Source: Fasciolopsis buskii
Taxonomy: Eukaryota; Platyhelminthes; Trematoda; Plagiorchiida; Fasciolidae
Length of the DNA: 64,000 nucleotides
Direction of reading: 5' to 3'
Assembly (NCBI GenBank): GCA_008360955.1
Contig: LUCM01010528.1
Location: 243,049 to 307,048 of the forward strand
The notes beneath the pieces are model-generated. The model did not search any database, was not told where the DNA came from, and was given only the letters and a program-made list of their open reading frames with translations. Every line of letters starts with the position of its first letter. Position 1 is the stretch's first letter. The position numbers and the translations under genes were made by a program. Below, one piece after another: positions 12,478-24,990 of this stretch.

Positions 12478-13392
12478 GTTAGCTGGATTTACATTTTTCG
12501 CAGCTGGACTTCCTACCTCGATAAGCGGTCATCTTCATCCTATCTGCAACACTGATGATTTCACATCCGAGACAGGTAAGGACAGATAATGATTGCGTCA
12601 GACCAAAGGATCATAAGTCGACTAGAGCACGGCGCACAAGTTTATCACCGTCAAGAAGTTAGTCAAGCGAATTGAAACAAAAGCGATTTACCTCAAATTG
12701 AGTGTTGCAAGTGTGGCCAGGGTTCAATCGCTGTTCTCAATAATGGAGTCACAGACCAAAAGAGATGCGGTAATAGTACATGTTAAGCGATAAGCTGAAG
12801 ATAAAGCCGCATGAAGAATTCAGTCAACAACAATAGATCGAAACGGCCGATGAGTGAACCGACGAATGAGTGGTGGGAAATCAGTATAATCGATTTGTCC
12901 TGACCAATAAAAGAAAATGATTTCTGCCTGTCTTGATTGTCTATGCAACAGTCAGCGGAAGGCGGAACATAGAGCAACTACAGATAGGACCGTATAACGA
13001 TGATCGGATTAACGGAAGAACAGTCTTCATCTCAGTTTTGTATTTTGTAAGAAGTATCATGTGATTTGTTAACTTGTGCATGCTGTCTTCAAGAAGTGCT
13101 TGTTTGAAAAAGAAGGATATAGTTTGGTCTTGCGGTCTTCTGCACGACCTGACACAATCTCACCTCCTTTTACAGTGCTTTACAGTTTTGTTTGCGATCG
13201 CTTTACTTTTGTGAAATCAAATTAGCCATGTTACCTGCCAAACAATGATAAGTCAGTCAACTCTGCCGTATCGTCTGGACTATCAAAGATGAATATTGAT
13301 TTGCAATTACTTCATACGGATATCTGACATCCCATGGATTATGCTTTGTTTCACGAATAAAGTCAACTAGTACTCTTTTTTTCGTTGCACAG

Positions 13393-13688
13393 ATGTACAA
13401 TGGACTATTTGCACTTCTATGACGGTGAAAGAGCGGACCCCGATGTACCAACGATTGGGCCGAAATTTTGTGGTCGGAATCGGCGTTTACGAGTCGTTTC
13501 AACCGGACCAAGTTTGCTCATACTGTTTGTTACTGGTAGCCTCATCGGCTCGCGAGCCGAACTGGCTCGTTTGAGTGACGGATCAAACGGACAATTTAGA
13601 CGTCGCGGGTTTCGACTGCGCTATACGTTTACCGACCAACTTTTGCTCGTCCATCCAAATCATCGCATGTGGCATATTCGCGGCACGG
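13393..13688 (+). CDS. Exon encoding the C-terminal half of CUB1
   Basis: The acceptor follows a long T-rich tract ending in cacag. The first base completes an isoleucine codon left open by the previous exon, giving I followed by CTMDYLHFYDG, the classic CUB third cysteine with D-Y-L and Y-D-G. The fourth cysteine is in KFCGR, and the domain closes with the strand GFRLRYTF. A 25-residue loop rich in Ser, Arg and Gly lies between the fourth cysteine strand and the closing strand, slightly longer than usual. The exon ends with one base of a glycine or valine codon at a gtgagt donor. All four CUB1 cysteines are now accounted for. Confidence 0.88.
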
Positions 13689-15861
13689 GTGAGTTCTGCT
13701 TGCAATTATTTGTCTCCCTGTTCCCATGCTGAATTTGGTTTAAGGTCACCTAATTTGGGTTCAAAAACCGGCGTTATTATTTATTCTTTAGAATGTCTAC
13801 GTCTATTGCAGATAAGATCTGATCAGGTTTCAAGATAAGTCCCGTGACCGGGAAAAGTATCATTCGCTTATCATACGTGTGGCATATTTTACGTCGCCTA
13901 CCAGGATCCGTGCGACCGTCATTCACACAGGAACGAGAGACTTCAGTGGGAGACGAACAGATTTTCCTGACCGAGCCTTCCGAATTACCTGCTCAAATGG
14001 GACAATGGCCTATACGGATTGGTCGTTTCTCAATCACTTAGTAGAAGCCGATCAAAGCCTGGAACTCATCAACTTCTGTACTAGTGAGATCAAATACCCC
14101 GGCATGAGGATCGTTGCCTTCGTGTACGAAATACTAACGATTTCAGCTGGAATCGTACCGCATTCATGAATACTATCCCGTCTCCAGTAGATTCCTGTTC
14201 AGTAGAACTTTACTTCCGTAAAATATGATAAAATCTCGATGATTTTACAAAAGTAATGGTTGTCATAATGCAAAACTTTTTCCGAACAAGTAGATTTTGC
14301 AGAATCTCGGTAGGGGGCAGAGAAATCACGTTTCATTTCGTCAGGAGTAAGAAATTTCGAAAGTGAGTTTTGCTCTCTCTAAGACAAGTCACCTGTACTA
14401 TCCGAATTATATTTATTGTTACACGATTAAGGTGATTCGTAGTGTAACATGGTTAGGCAAGTGATTGAGAGACGGAAATAGAAAACGAGTCTCTCGCTGG
14501 TGACGTTTCTCATTCCGGTCAGGATTTAAATAGGCCGCAATCGGCTCTCGTGCACTTATTCATGCTGATTTCCTCGTGCAAAACACGTAAACCAATCAAT
14601 GCGCGTAAATCTTCGTTAGCAGAAGCCAATTCCAAAATCCCTGTGCATTCATTATTGTTCCAGTAAGAGTTTCAGATTGGGCAATTCACGTGAAAACCAA
14701 CAGACAAAATCGCGAACGAACAGGTGCCGAAATGTAAAAAGCTATTAGGGACGAAGAAGAAGAAGAAGTTCGTTGAACGCGTGACTTCCCTTGAGTGGTT
14801 GAGTTCGTCGACAAAGTATTCCTTCGCATTTCATATCAGTTAAAAGCTTACACAAATTACACAAATTGTAGTGTAATGTTTAACCAACTTTCTATACGCA
14901 AATCTGTAACGGTCTGTAATTTTTTCCAATCGTACCCGACAGTCTGTTCCAACTGTTCCATACACCTGACTGAATTCTCCGACGTGTCAAATTCAAATTT
15001 TACTTAATCTCTGGATCTGCCAAGATGAAGCGTTTCGCAATATGATTTACGACATTTGACAGCCTCTCTAGATTTACGAAGTCACATCTGTCAGGGAGAG
15101 TACAACGTAGCCTGGAACCGATCACCCAGATGAACTCTCTGATGTTGTAGTTGGGGTTGCTCGTTTTCTTCTGAATTCAATCCATCGCATTAAAGATAAA
15201 GAGAGATCTGATGACATCACAAAGACGAAGTTGAACAATTTATCTTGACATGTCAAATCGAGAAAACTTCGGCACTGGTTTCAGTGAGGTGCATTGCGAA
15301 ATGTGTTGAACAATCAATTCACCTTATTTACGGGTTAGTTTTGCTGAAGCGTTTTAGACAGTACACTCTCATAAGGTTTTTTGTGACATCGATTTTACTT
15401 TGGTCTGACTTGCTTAATCTACTAATCAATTACACTTGTTTCATCTTTTTTCTTTGCTGGTAACCGGAGGTCAGTAATTGCTTATCGATCAACCGTCCAG
15501 TGATGTCTCAGGCTGTTTTATGCGTTGCCTGATGTTATCGCCTCTACATGGGTTTGTGTGAAGAAAAACGAAAAACAATATCCTTTCTAAGCACTGTTGT
15601 ATTTCACCAAGTAGGAAACTTCCAGATAAATTCTACCTACAACATGCTAACGATGGGAACAGATCATTGAACGTATCTTTGTCACTATCTGTCTGTGTCT
15701 GATGAAAAAATCATCTTTGGATGGAACGAAACGAAGAAAGATATTTCCCTTTGAATGATTGCAAATCTTGGCAAAAACAAAAATTGGACGATAAAACTAG
15801 TGAAGTAATTTGGTCCATTCCGTCAGTGATATGCTCCAAACCATACGCACATCCATTTCAG
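13689..15861 (+). other. Intron 2.2 kb between CUB1 and the linker exon
   Basis: Non-coding sequence with a short GAA run near 14753-14768. Small open frames are present, but none has recognisable motifs or matching splice signals. Confidence 0.6.
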
Positions 15862-16041
15862 TTCGTATGACGACGTCAAGTGACAGACAGTATGGCATAT
15901 CCGGGAGCAGCCTCAAAATAGCGGCGAACGGGAACAGCTTCGGTGAAAACACCGCCTCACAAACATACACACATGAAAAACACTCGCATCCACCTAGCGA
16001 CCAAATGCAGAAGCATTTCGGCACAACAGTCTATCCAATTG
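15862..16041 (+). CDS. Probable linker exon between CUB1 and CUB2
   Basis: An open block of 180 bases lies between a good acceptor (atccatttcag) and a consensus gtaagt donor. Its phases fit: it takes one base from CUB1 (g plus tt gives valine) and leaves one base (g) that joins to aa at the next exon to give glutamate. The encoded segment is hydrophilic and rich in Ser, Thr, Gln and His (for example ASQTYTHEKHSHPPSDQ), with no cysteine, as expected for a flexible spacer between CUB domains. Because both flanking junctions are phase 1, skipping this exon would keep the frame, so it could be an alternative exon. It has no family match I recognise. The call rests on splice signals and phase. Confidence 0.6.
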
Positions 16042-19000
16042 GTAAGTGTCCTAATTGAGAATATCTGTTCTGGACGAAATTACCGGCTGGATTTGACGTA
16101 CGCGAGCACGCACATGTACACGCACATACAACAATGATCTATGTATTGAGTTGCCCGACTCCAATTCATCGAGGCGTTCAGTAAATTCTTATGGGAAAGC
16201 CCCAGAGACAATTTAGTCCAACCAATCCCATTGTGCCGTGAAAATCTAATTATCTCCGACGAATACGTTGCTGTTCTTTGGCCCAATCCACAGTTTGTCC
16301 GAGCATCTATCTGAGAAGCATGCGCGCACAAGATGATGGGATTAGGGGCAGAAACTGGAGCGCAACAAGCCAATCCAACCCATGTATCAATTGGGAACAA
16401 GATACTCACTAGACGTTCGTGCAGACCATACACATTGGATAATTCTCTATTTACCTTTATGAGGACATATTAACAAGAAGAAAATGTAGGGTCCTCGAAG
16501 GAATAAACTAACTGTCTTTTACGAGCTAAACCGACATAGAGAGAGATAAAATAATCTCAAGAGAAGAAGCAAATGGTAGTCCAAATATCTTGTCAAATAA
16601 ACCTTGTTTAATGATTTTATTTGTCGCACTGATGCGAACTAGAACGGCCGACTTTTTAACAACCGTCTCATTGCGTGGGCTCTAAGCCGTTCTAACAGGT
16701 TTGACTTTCGGATGTAAAACAACTGATCATCCTTGGTATGAATAATGTTGTGACCTAGTTTGTTTTGCGGGGGGAAAAACGAATCGATTAAAATCCCTAT
16801 AAAACTTCTGCTTCAGGCATAAAAAAATCACACTCCTACCTAGTTGGCCATCAGAAGAACAATCGACCGTGAATGTGGATAACCAAGCGCCAATAATAAA
16901 TGATGTGACTTTTATTTAATCTTTGACTGACTTTTGTCGTTTGGATGGAACGGCAACAGTCTCACGGACAATGATACCATATAAGCGCAACTAAATGTCA
17001 CCATGTGCTAAATGTTTTAGCAACTATCCCAAATATTTTTGATTTTTCTTCCTGTTCAATTATTCATCCAGTCTGAACAGATCAATTTTTACTTCTTGAA
17101 TCGGAAGACATTTTCCATCTACATCCAGCTAGAACGAAATTGGGGCACTAATTAAAAAAGCATGATATGATATACGGTACGTGTGTATACGCGGCTAACA
17201 AGACTCAAATTAGGCGACACTGTTGCCCATTCCCGAAATAAAGTTTTGATACTAGACAATAGCAGTATTAAAAATACTACTGGTAGTATTTGGCAAGGCA
17301 AACTGATGTTTATTTTGTCGTACAGAATGTTTACGGAGACGTGTCCAAAGGGTCATCGGTTTGATCGCAGGTCTATCACGAAGTCCACCGAATAGCTCAT
17401 TCAGGTTCAAACTACTTTCAACAAACTGGAGATTTCGAGCTTGGAAATCGGATGAAACAAATGATCCCTTTCTCATCCACGACCTCAGCACCCTCTGACT
17501 CAAGAAAATAGCACATAAGTTTGCACTCAGGAATTTATTCAAAAGAGAAACGATTGAATCGCGATGCGGTCGGAAGCAGTTTTATCTTACCATTGATCCC
17601 CTTTGGGGAATTTTCTGCTTCGTCAAGAGTTCTTCAAATCACTTCTAGCTACAGCACAAACACGAATGCTACCTATTTACCAAGTTTTGCTGCACTTGTA
17701 GATAAATAGCTTTGAGCTGACTGAATCCAGTTGACCCCACTAGTAAGATTTTGATTTCGCCACGCATAAAGTGTCTTCAAGTCTGCTGCATTTGATTAAC
17801 TGATTTTATTCCACGAAATTCAACCACAGCTCACAGAGCACATTTGCAGAGCATAGTTTGACAGTTTGTTTTTTGAATTTGACCAGTTAGTTTGGCGCTA
17901 CTGCTGAGTTAGTACGAGCAAAACTTGTAACGATGTGTAAAATTCCAACTTTCGTGGGTTTCGGCTAAGCCCATTGCGTATCAAGTCCCACTTAATCGCG
18001 GTTACCGTAGTTAATTTCCGCTTAAAAATTAATGTAGAAGTAGTTATTCAGTTCACGAAACTTTCTAATTACGAATAACGTAATTAATCCAAGCACTCGG
18101 AATTTTCTGACCGACAACAAAATGTGTCACGTAGAAATCTAGCGAGAACACAAGCTATTATTCGCCATTGATTAGGCCTATCAACTGCTCTTTATTGCGG
18201 GCGACTCTGTCCCAAATGTGCCCCATCACATGGACCACAAAACCTTTATTTTCATACATATGCAACTGTATTGGATTGTCGAGGAAGTCACTAGGTCCGC
18301 TCACCTGCAACTGCGTTCCGGAGCGGTACACTAGGCTTTTTCCTCAATCTACTAATTCTCCTCAGTAAAGCTGTGTCAACTCTGAGGGGTTTAGCAAATG
18401 ATTTATAAAGGACTTTCCTATCCAAACTTTGTTTCAATTCCTCCGGTCATCAAGCACCCTGAAAATTGCAATCTTTATGACGAATTAATTGTCACAATAC
18501 CACAAGAATATATGAATCAGAGAACGGATGCATCACTTATCGCAACTAAAGCTCCCCACCACGCGCCACCATCGAATTAGAGATCTTTCGGTTATATGTA
18601 TTTTGTCCATCCTTTGCTCCATAATCAACAGCCTGTCAGTGACACAACAAATGGACAGACGGATTACGAAGCCTGAGTACATGTATGAGCGAGTCAGATG
18701 TCCAGCCGTTGAAGTCTACTAATTATACGGATTCCAACTGACAACACCTGCCGTGGAAACAGACCTACATAGCAAAACAACAGCCTAGTTAGACAGGAGT
18801 TGTAAATATCATTTCATTTCACCCACCGAATTCGCTCATATTCCATCATTTTGCTAATGAGTTGGCATGAAATGTTCCTACTCTCCTCAGACACACAATC
18901 AGGTCCGTCGAGATCACAACAACGGAGCTAGTTGTGCGACAGCGTTCAAAAGACCTGGGAAATAGAAGAAAATCCAAAGTTCTTCATTAATAAAGATGTG

Positions 19001-19694
19001 ATTTGTGAGGCCGCCTTCTCTATCACCATGCCATTTTCCACGTTATTTTGGAATAGTATCAAAATTATCCTTCTGTACATCAATAAGTTTTGAAATCAGA
19101 TGGCAGCATGTTTCTTCTTAACATGATCTATCAAACCTATGTCATCTGGTAGACTGTAGCCCGAAGCACAGGTGATCAGTGGACCTAACAGTACGAACGT
19201 GCCAGCGTGTTTGCTGACAATGGATCATATTTCGGAATTACGTAAAAACGACCCAAAAAACCCTGAGAGGGGGCATCTAAATATTGCTAGCAAAATTTCG
19301 AAATAATGCGAAAAATAATCCACTAGTCTCAGTCACTAGCGACGTATTTGCTATCTGAGAATAATAGTTTAATCTTAAGTTTTTTGCTTTTTATATATGT
19401 ATGTATGGAACTCAAGTGATGAATTATTTATCACGATTTTTCTGTGATTGCGCTCTGCTGACATCAATGATTTGGCTTTACATGAATCAACAATCGTGCA
19501 TGTTTAGTTTTCACAAACTGAGATGCTTGCAACGGATCCGTGACCGTGAGTCGAAAGTAATAACCGCCGGGTTACTCAGATTGCCTCTTGCTGGTTTTCA
19601 TGAAATAATTCACCATGTGATATCAACGCTCAACTCGCCATTAAGATGTCATGAAAAAACTGTACAGCGGTTTCATCCTTATTAAGAATCATTA

Positions 19695-19770
19695 GCGCGC
19701 CTGAAGTGGGACGAGAACCCGGGACTAACGATTTTGAGTCGAATGCTGTAGCCATTACTTTAACGGGGAG
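19695..19770 (-). pseudogene. Degenerate tRNA-like segment (possible SINE head)
   Basis: Read on the minus strand, the segment has an A-box-like TAATGG region and an anticodon-loop-like CTCAAAA. A near-consensus B box (GGGTTCTCGTCC) follows at normal tRNA spacing. The T stem keeps three of five pairs, and the acceptor stem is not recoverable, so it is not a working tRNA. The loop would place CAA at the anticodon (Leu), but no long variable arm is visible. A tRNA-derived SINE remnant is the best alternative. Confidence 0.35.
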
Positions 19771-22199
19771 GTTGGCAATAGTTTTCAAAATTTATAATAA
19801 CCTATTTCTTTCTTGACTTTCCATAAAAACCAATATTGCCCGTATGATGTTAACTACTAAATGAGTTTAATTAAGAGGACAATTTGCGCATATTCCGGAT
19901 ATTTTGCTTGTTCTTCCCTACCATCACTTGACACTGATCTTGTTGTACTGCAGATTTCCGCCTGCTGACTGACCAAGATGGCTGGGAATCAAGTATTCCT
20001 CTTTCTTCTCTTCGGCAACCAACTTTAATTAATTCCGACCTAGTGATCCTTCTGTCACCAATGGTTTCCGGTTTATGAACGTTGATCTTCACCTCATAAA
20101 CCCAGTGTACGTTCGGGTTTACTGCATAATTACTTTTCTATCTCATGCACTTCGAGGCTATATCCTGGGGGAACAAAACGACACGTAATTATTCCTTCCT
20201 GTTAGACAGACGTACCTTATTCTGTAAGCATGTCTTTAGCTACCGGTTTTAACAGTCATTCGCAAGTTTTGACTGTGGTTTTCTTACTTATCTCATCATT
20301 TCATTTCTTTCACATTATTCCGATTGCAAAGGTCGATGAAACTCTTGGGATATTCGTTTTGCAACAGTCAGCGTTAATGTTCTGTCTTTTACGTCATCTC
20401 AAATATTTTGATGTGACACACTGTTTGTTTGCCGCTGGAATTTGGTGAGCATATGGTCTATTAGGCAGTATGTTGGGTGCCTGTTGGTCTGGTTCTCGGT
20501 CACTTTTCTTCGGACCGTTTTTACCTAGCTCCCGACATGTTGGATCCCGATCGAACCATCTACGGTCCACATTTCGATTTAACATTTATCTTCTGTGAAG
20601 AACATTTGAGACAAAACCAGAACATAATTCTTAAAGCCAGGGTCCTACTAGCATTAATCATGTGTGTTTACATTTGTTTCCTCGCATTTACCGACATGAG
20701 CCTTTCTAAACCTAAATCTACTATATTCGTTTTGCCTTTCTATACCGGAATCGTCTTCTAGCATTTCTCGTTTTCCTTCTAGTATCAACCCTAGTTAGAA
20801 CAGCTTCAACGGTTGTTTCAAATCTACCAAGATTGCCGTTTCCTTCGTGCTTACTTTCTGGTTCTTGGTTTGTTTAAGAAAGGCAGCAAAATGAATCCGG
20901 TGTTGTTTTCATACTGTGGTGGGAAGACGAAAAAAAACATGTTTGGCTAACTGGTAGTTTTGAAACGTTGGTGCGCCGATTGGTCTCCGTGGCAGATCTA
21001 CTCTGTGTAACACGGAACATCCTTGCGGTCTTGAAGTGGTCCAACCAAGATTTCGAGATACCAACTCATTGACGCCGTTATCTAGTGAAACACGATCTTC
21101 TCAGTCTCCAAAATCACGGTCTCACAAAGCGACCCTCCTTTCTCTCTAAATTTCTTCTGTCGCTGTAGCTGACGTTTGTCGTATGGACATCAAGTTTTTT
21201 TATTTTAATAAGGTGTTTGTGAATTTCCCCCAGTTCTAATCAGCATTGAAAAGAAAATCGCTCAGATTTTAGTAAAACTAAATCAGCAGACTTACCAGTT
21301 TGTGCAAGGAGGTTTAATTTGTTTGGCAATCGTCTACTGGATCTCAAGGAGCCAGATCGATGAGAGAATTTTGCAAATCATCAAAAATGTACTCATAAAC
21401 ATGTGCCCTAACAAGGGAATCTTGATGCAGAAGGTTACTCCTTCCAGATTTTCTTGCTTTATTTAGCCGGTTGTAAAATTGAACCGACAATCACGGTTTA
21501 TCCGACTTGGAGGAACTGCACCCAACTAGTTAGGGTCTGTAGTCTTCTTTGTTTATTAACGGGAATATTCTATGACGCATGCATGACAAATACCTGAGTT
21601 CATCGAGGTTGTTGTAGAATTTGCAAATTTAGCAAGGATATAGCGACCAATCACTGACGATGTGGGGTCACGGGTAGGGGGGGAAGTGCAGATTAATCTG
21701 TTGAACCTCGCTTATATCGGATTTATTTTATAGGAAGAGGCACTGAAGGAAATGGAAGTAAAATTTCTACCCTTGACCGTAGCCGATCCAAGGACCAAGT
21801 ATCCACCTTAAAAACGAGATTCAACGGGGCTACCAATGACCTACTGACTACGTGAAAGCCACTCGCATTGATTATGGTGTATCAGTTTGATTCTTTTGAT
21901 GACAATGGAAGACTGCTTGTTGGAGAAATGGCGTGGTTATCTTCGTTACGAGGCCGCAAGAACCAACTTCAGTGAGGCGTACACGAGTAGACAGTTCATT
22001 TTGGACAACCGTTAACCTTCCATCAACGTATCATGATTGTGGTTGATATCTCAAACAGGGAAATGAATCGGAATTAGTGAAAGACCGATTGTAATATAGC
22101 AAGCTGAAGAAATATGCCGAAGAAGAAAGGTTTTGGGTGCAAGAACCCTACTAACTGCGACAATCAGCTGCATCATCTATTTTCTCCAAACATCGCTTG

Positions 22200-24185
22200 A
22201 AAGAATCAACCCGGTGGTCTAAGTGGATCTAGACGAGCCATTCAGTATTCAACGTTTTACCCATGTCATTGACTGGCCACCCCAAACCATTCTCCAACCA
22301 AACCTGCCTTGAAGAACTCCGTACAACGATTCAATTTCTGTTCTAATGACTAGACCCTAGGACCCAGTGCCTTAACCCGAAAAGCTGAGTTGTTTAACAA
22401 CTTCTACCACCATTTTATACCGATAGGACGAAGAAAATGGTGTTTAAACACCAAGACTCTTTCAGTAATTTCCGCTCTCAACGGCCATGTTTCGGAGCCA
22501 TATGCCAATGACATCCCCACTGCTTTCGTGTATAATTCGGCCCTTCGTAGAAAACACACCGACGCCATGAATGTCTCAAATTAGGAAACGCCAAACTGTG
22601 TCCGTCAAGATAGTTCTTCCGATGCACTAAAACCAGGTGAGATTCAACTAGCTAAGTTACTAAATCTGTCCACCTTATCTAGATTTGTACAGCTGTGAAA
22701 ACAAGGTTCGGCTGCGAGCCAGTTCCCTCCACCGGTACTTTACACCTCAACAGACAGATTCCCGTGTGAGGAAACATAAGCGGCACTGTTTTTCACATGA
22801 GGATAGGACTACCTTCACAGCCATCTCCATGACATGGTTAAAAAGAAAAAGTGAAAAACGGCAACTATGGCAAACAAGACTCCTGGTGGTGTGTTCGCTT
22901 AAAACATCGCTCTAGGCGGGGACTCAGCTTCGATTGCTAGCAAACAGGAAAGAGATGAGTGTGATGAATTTCTCTGGCACCTTTCAATGAGGCAGCCCCA
23001 AAAACCTGCACGGTCGGCTGAGTCGAACGTCGCCTTTAAATATAAAAAGACAGAAATCATGGACCTTCGGAATATGAGTGTATAAACTAAAATCAGCCCT
23101 AAAGTCAAAATTTGAATAATACAGTCCCGACTGAGACGAAAACCAGCGTGGTTTTCTCGTGCACACGCCTTTCTCAGTCGCCAGATAATCGGTGGATCAT
23201 AATGCCCAGGAGCAGTTTGGATGCATTTCTTGCCACACTGATTCCTCTGCAATTTTCACATCAAGATCTATCACCTTTCTTGAAAATCAGTACAATCACC
23301 GATTAACACAAGTCCTTTTGAGTCTTTTCTGTTGCTGGGATTGATTCCAGGAATTTTGTTAATTTTGATATTGACACTTCCCCACTATCCTTGAAGAAGA
23401 CAATCCATCTGGTCCAGCTGCCTTTTACTTCATCACTTTCATCTCTGATGGAGGACTGATATTCACTTGTACTGGTTCAGTTGCAGGCAAACCTGGTAGA
23501 TTTGCTGTGACTGTGGGCTGACTGAACAGCTCTCTGAATGGTTCTATCCAACGCGCCAGTCGATGTTCAGTGTGCCGTCGGATTTTGCTATCACAATGCT
23601 TACGCTCGAATTCCGTGGATCAGTATTCGTAGTCAGTTGGTAAAGGTTGCGACCATTTCCGATAGCCGCACCGTTTTCTATTTCCATGCACTTCCGTATT
23701 CACCACTGTTCCCAGTTGTTTCTCACTCCTGGTCATTTTTCGTTGCTTACCGGGGTCGGATCTGCGAGGATCTAATAGTGCAACTGAAGTCGAGGATATC
23801 TATCATTTCCGAGGTTTATGTGGCTAGGAGTCCTGCCTGGCAGTTGCCGCTGAATGCATGTTTTCTTTGACTTTCTGGAGATTTTGCTGGGACCACAACA
23901 GCATTGACAGTTTTGACTGGAATTGTAGCCAGCGCTCATTGTCTGTGTTCAGCGGATAAGTGGTTTTTGCGCTGATGTGGCCACAGGCTAGGCGCGAACA
24001 AAAGCGAGTCCGGACCAAAGCAAGATCTGAGTGCACAAGAGTGGACTAGGATAATCGACAATCCTCGACTGATCCACGCCATTGTTGACCGATGGCGGGG
24101 GGGAAACCTCTACTTCGAGCCATTTGACACTGAACAAAGGAACTGAATTCCGCCTTATTACTGGTGGAGACTGACAGGACAAGAG
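22200..24185 (-). mobile_element. Decayed non-LTR retrotransposon (endonuclease tail, RT, 3' domain)
   Basis: On the minus strand, successive blocks follow the order of an APE-type LINE polyprotein. An endonuclease end (SDLALVRTRFCSRLACGH) lies near 24.0 kb. The linker motif K-A-A-G-P-D-G-L is at 23431-23401, preceded by an in-frame stop. The RT blocks AGFRLSRDCIIQI (about 23150-23110) and SVFLYLKATFDSADR (about 23055-23007) come next. The downstream blocks VDRFSNLAS and YGSETWPLRAE, the latter near 22.5 kb, complete the order. Blocks fall in different frames and contain stops, so the copy is dead. The catalytic YxDD box was not readable. Clade is RTE/CR1-like by motif style, not proven. Boundaries are approximate. 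Confidence 0.75.
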
Positions 24186-24967
24186 ACAAAATTGTGGGTC
24201 CGCCGATTCTCATGAATCTTCAACGGACGCTAAAAATTTCAGTCACGCAGTCTGCATTGTGAGAAACAGTGTTCCTGTAAGCCGAGCATTCTAGGAGTTG
24301 ATCATTCTACAGAGTTCTTTGTTATTTATCACGGGCTTTGGGAGCTTCATGTCGTTTGTCCCCAAGAAGTGAAGTGAGTAAATTCCACAAAGTGATGGAA
24401 AACAGTTCATTTCTTGCGGCAGTCATTTGTGCACTTCGATCAAATCATTTTGACAGAAGACAGAATCTCAAACACAAGACAAGGATTCCATGGCTAGTTT
24501 GTCCTTCCCAGGGTTTTCCCGCTTATTTTCACCATAGAAAACAAAAGCTGTAGTTTTGCTTAGACCATCAGATGTGAACGAAATACGATGGGAATTTGTT
24601 TCGTTCTCAGTGATGTTACTAAATTTTATTTTCTTTATGTTCTAAATAACAAATCATGCATCGTGATTTCATTGTCCTCCATAATATTTTGACTTTACGA
24701 AACGTTATGAATCACACAACAAAGTCATTTTGTTGCTTTCGGATTCAAAGAAAAAATTGTTTCTTCGCGTGCATCTTGAAGTCTTAAATTAGAGTTGCAT
24801 CAGCATCAATAAGGGAGAATTTTGATCGGCAGACAAAGTTACTCATATGGCAATGGAAATTATTTCCACATACCCAACGAATTACCAAGATACAGCACCA
24901 AGGAAATTAGCTCCAAGGATAAAATTTATTAGGAAATTTGATGCTTTTATGGGACGCGATTCTGTTT

Positions 24968-24990
24968 CGGTGTGTGTGCGTGTGTGACGC
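24968..24990. repeat. TG-rich patch
   Basis: Short interrupted TG repeat in intron DNA. Confidence 0.6.

Larger units (their letters stand above)
6316..13392 (+). other. Intron 7.1 kb inside CUB1
   Basis: This intron separates the two halves of CUB1. It holds an AT-rich tract at 7447-7486, a short GT run at 9319-9334, a C run at 11812-11821, a long foldback at 12361-12477 and two unassigned open frames (7965-8324 minus, 10365-10802 plus). No retroelement protein was recognised. Confidence 0.7.

Noticed and set aside
16151..16306. Short open stretch (VARLQFIEAFSKFLWESP...) just after the linker exon
   Set aside because: It follows a strong gtaagt donor, is in an incompatible phase, has no acceptor and matches no known domain.
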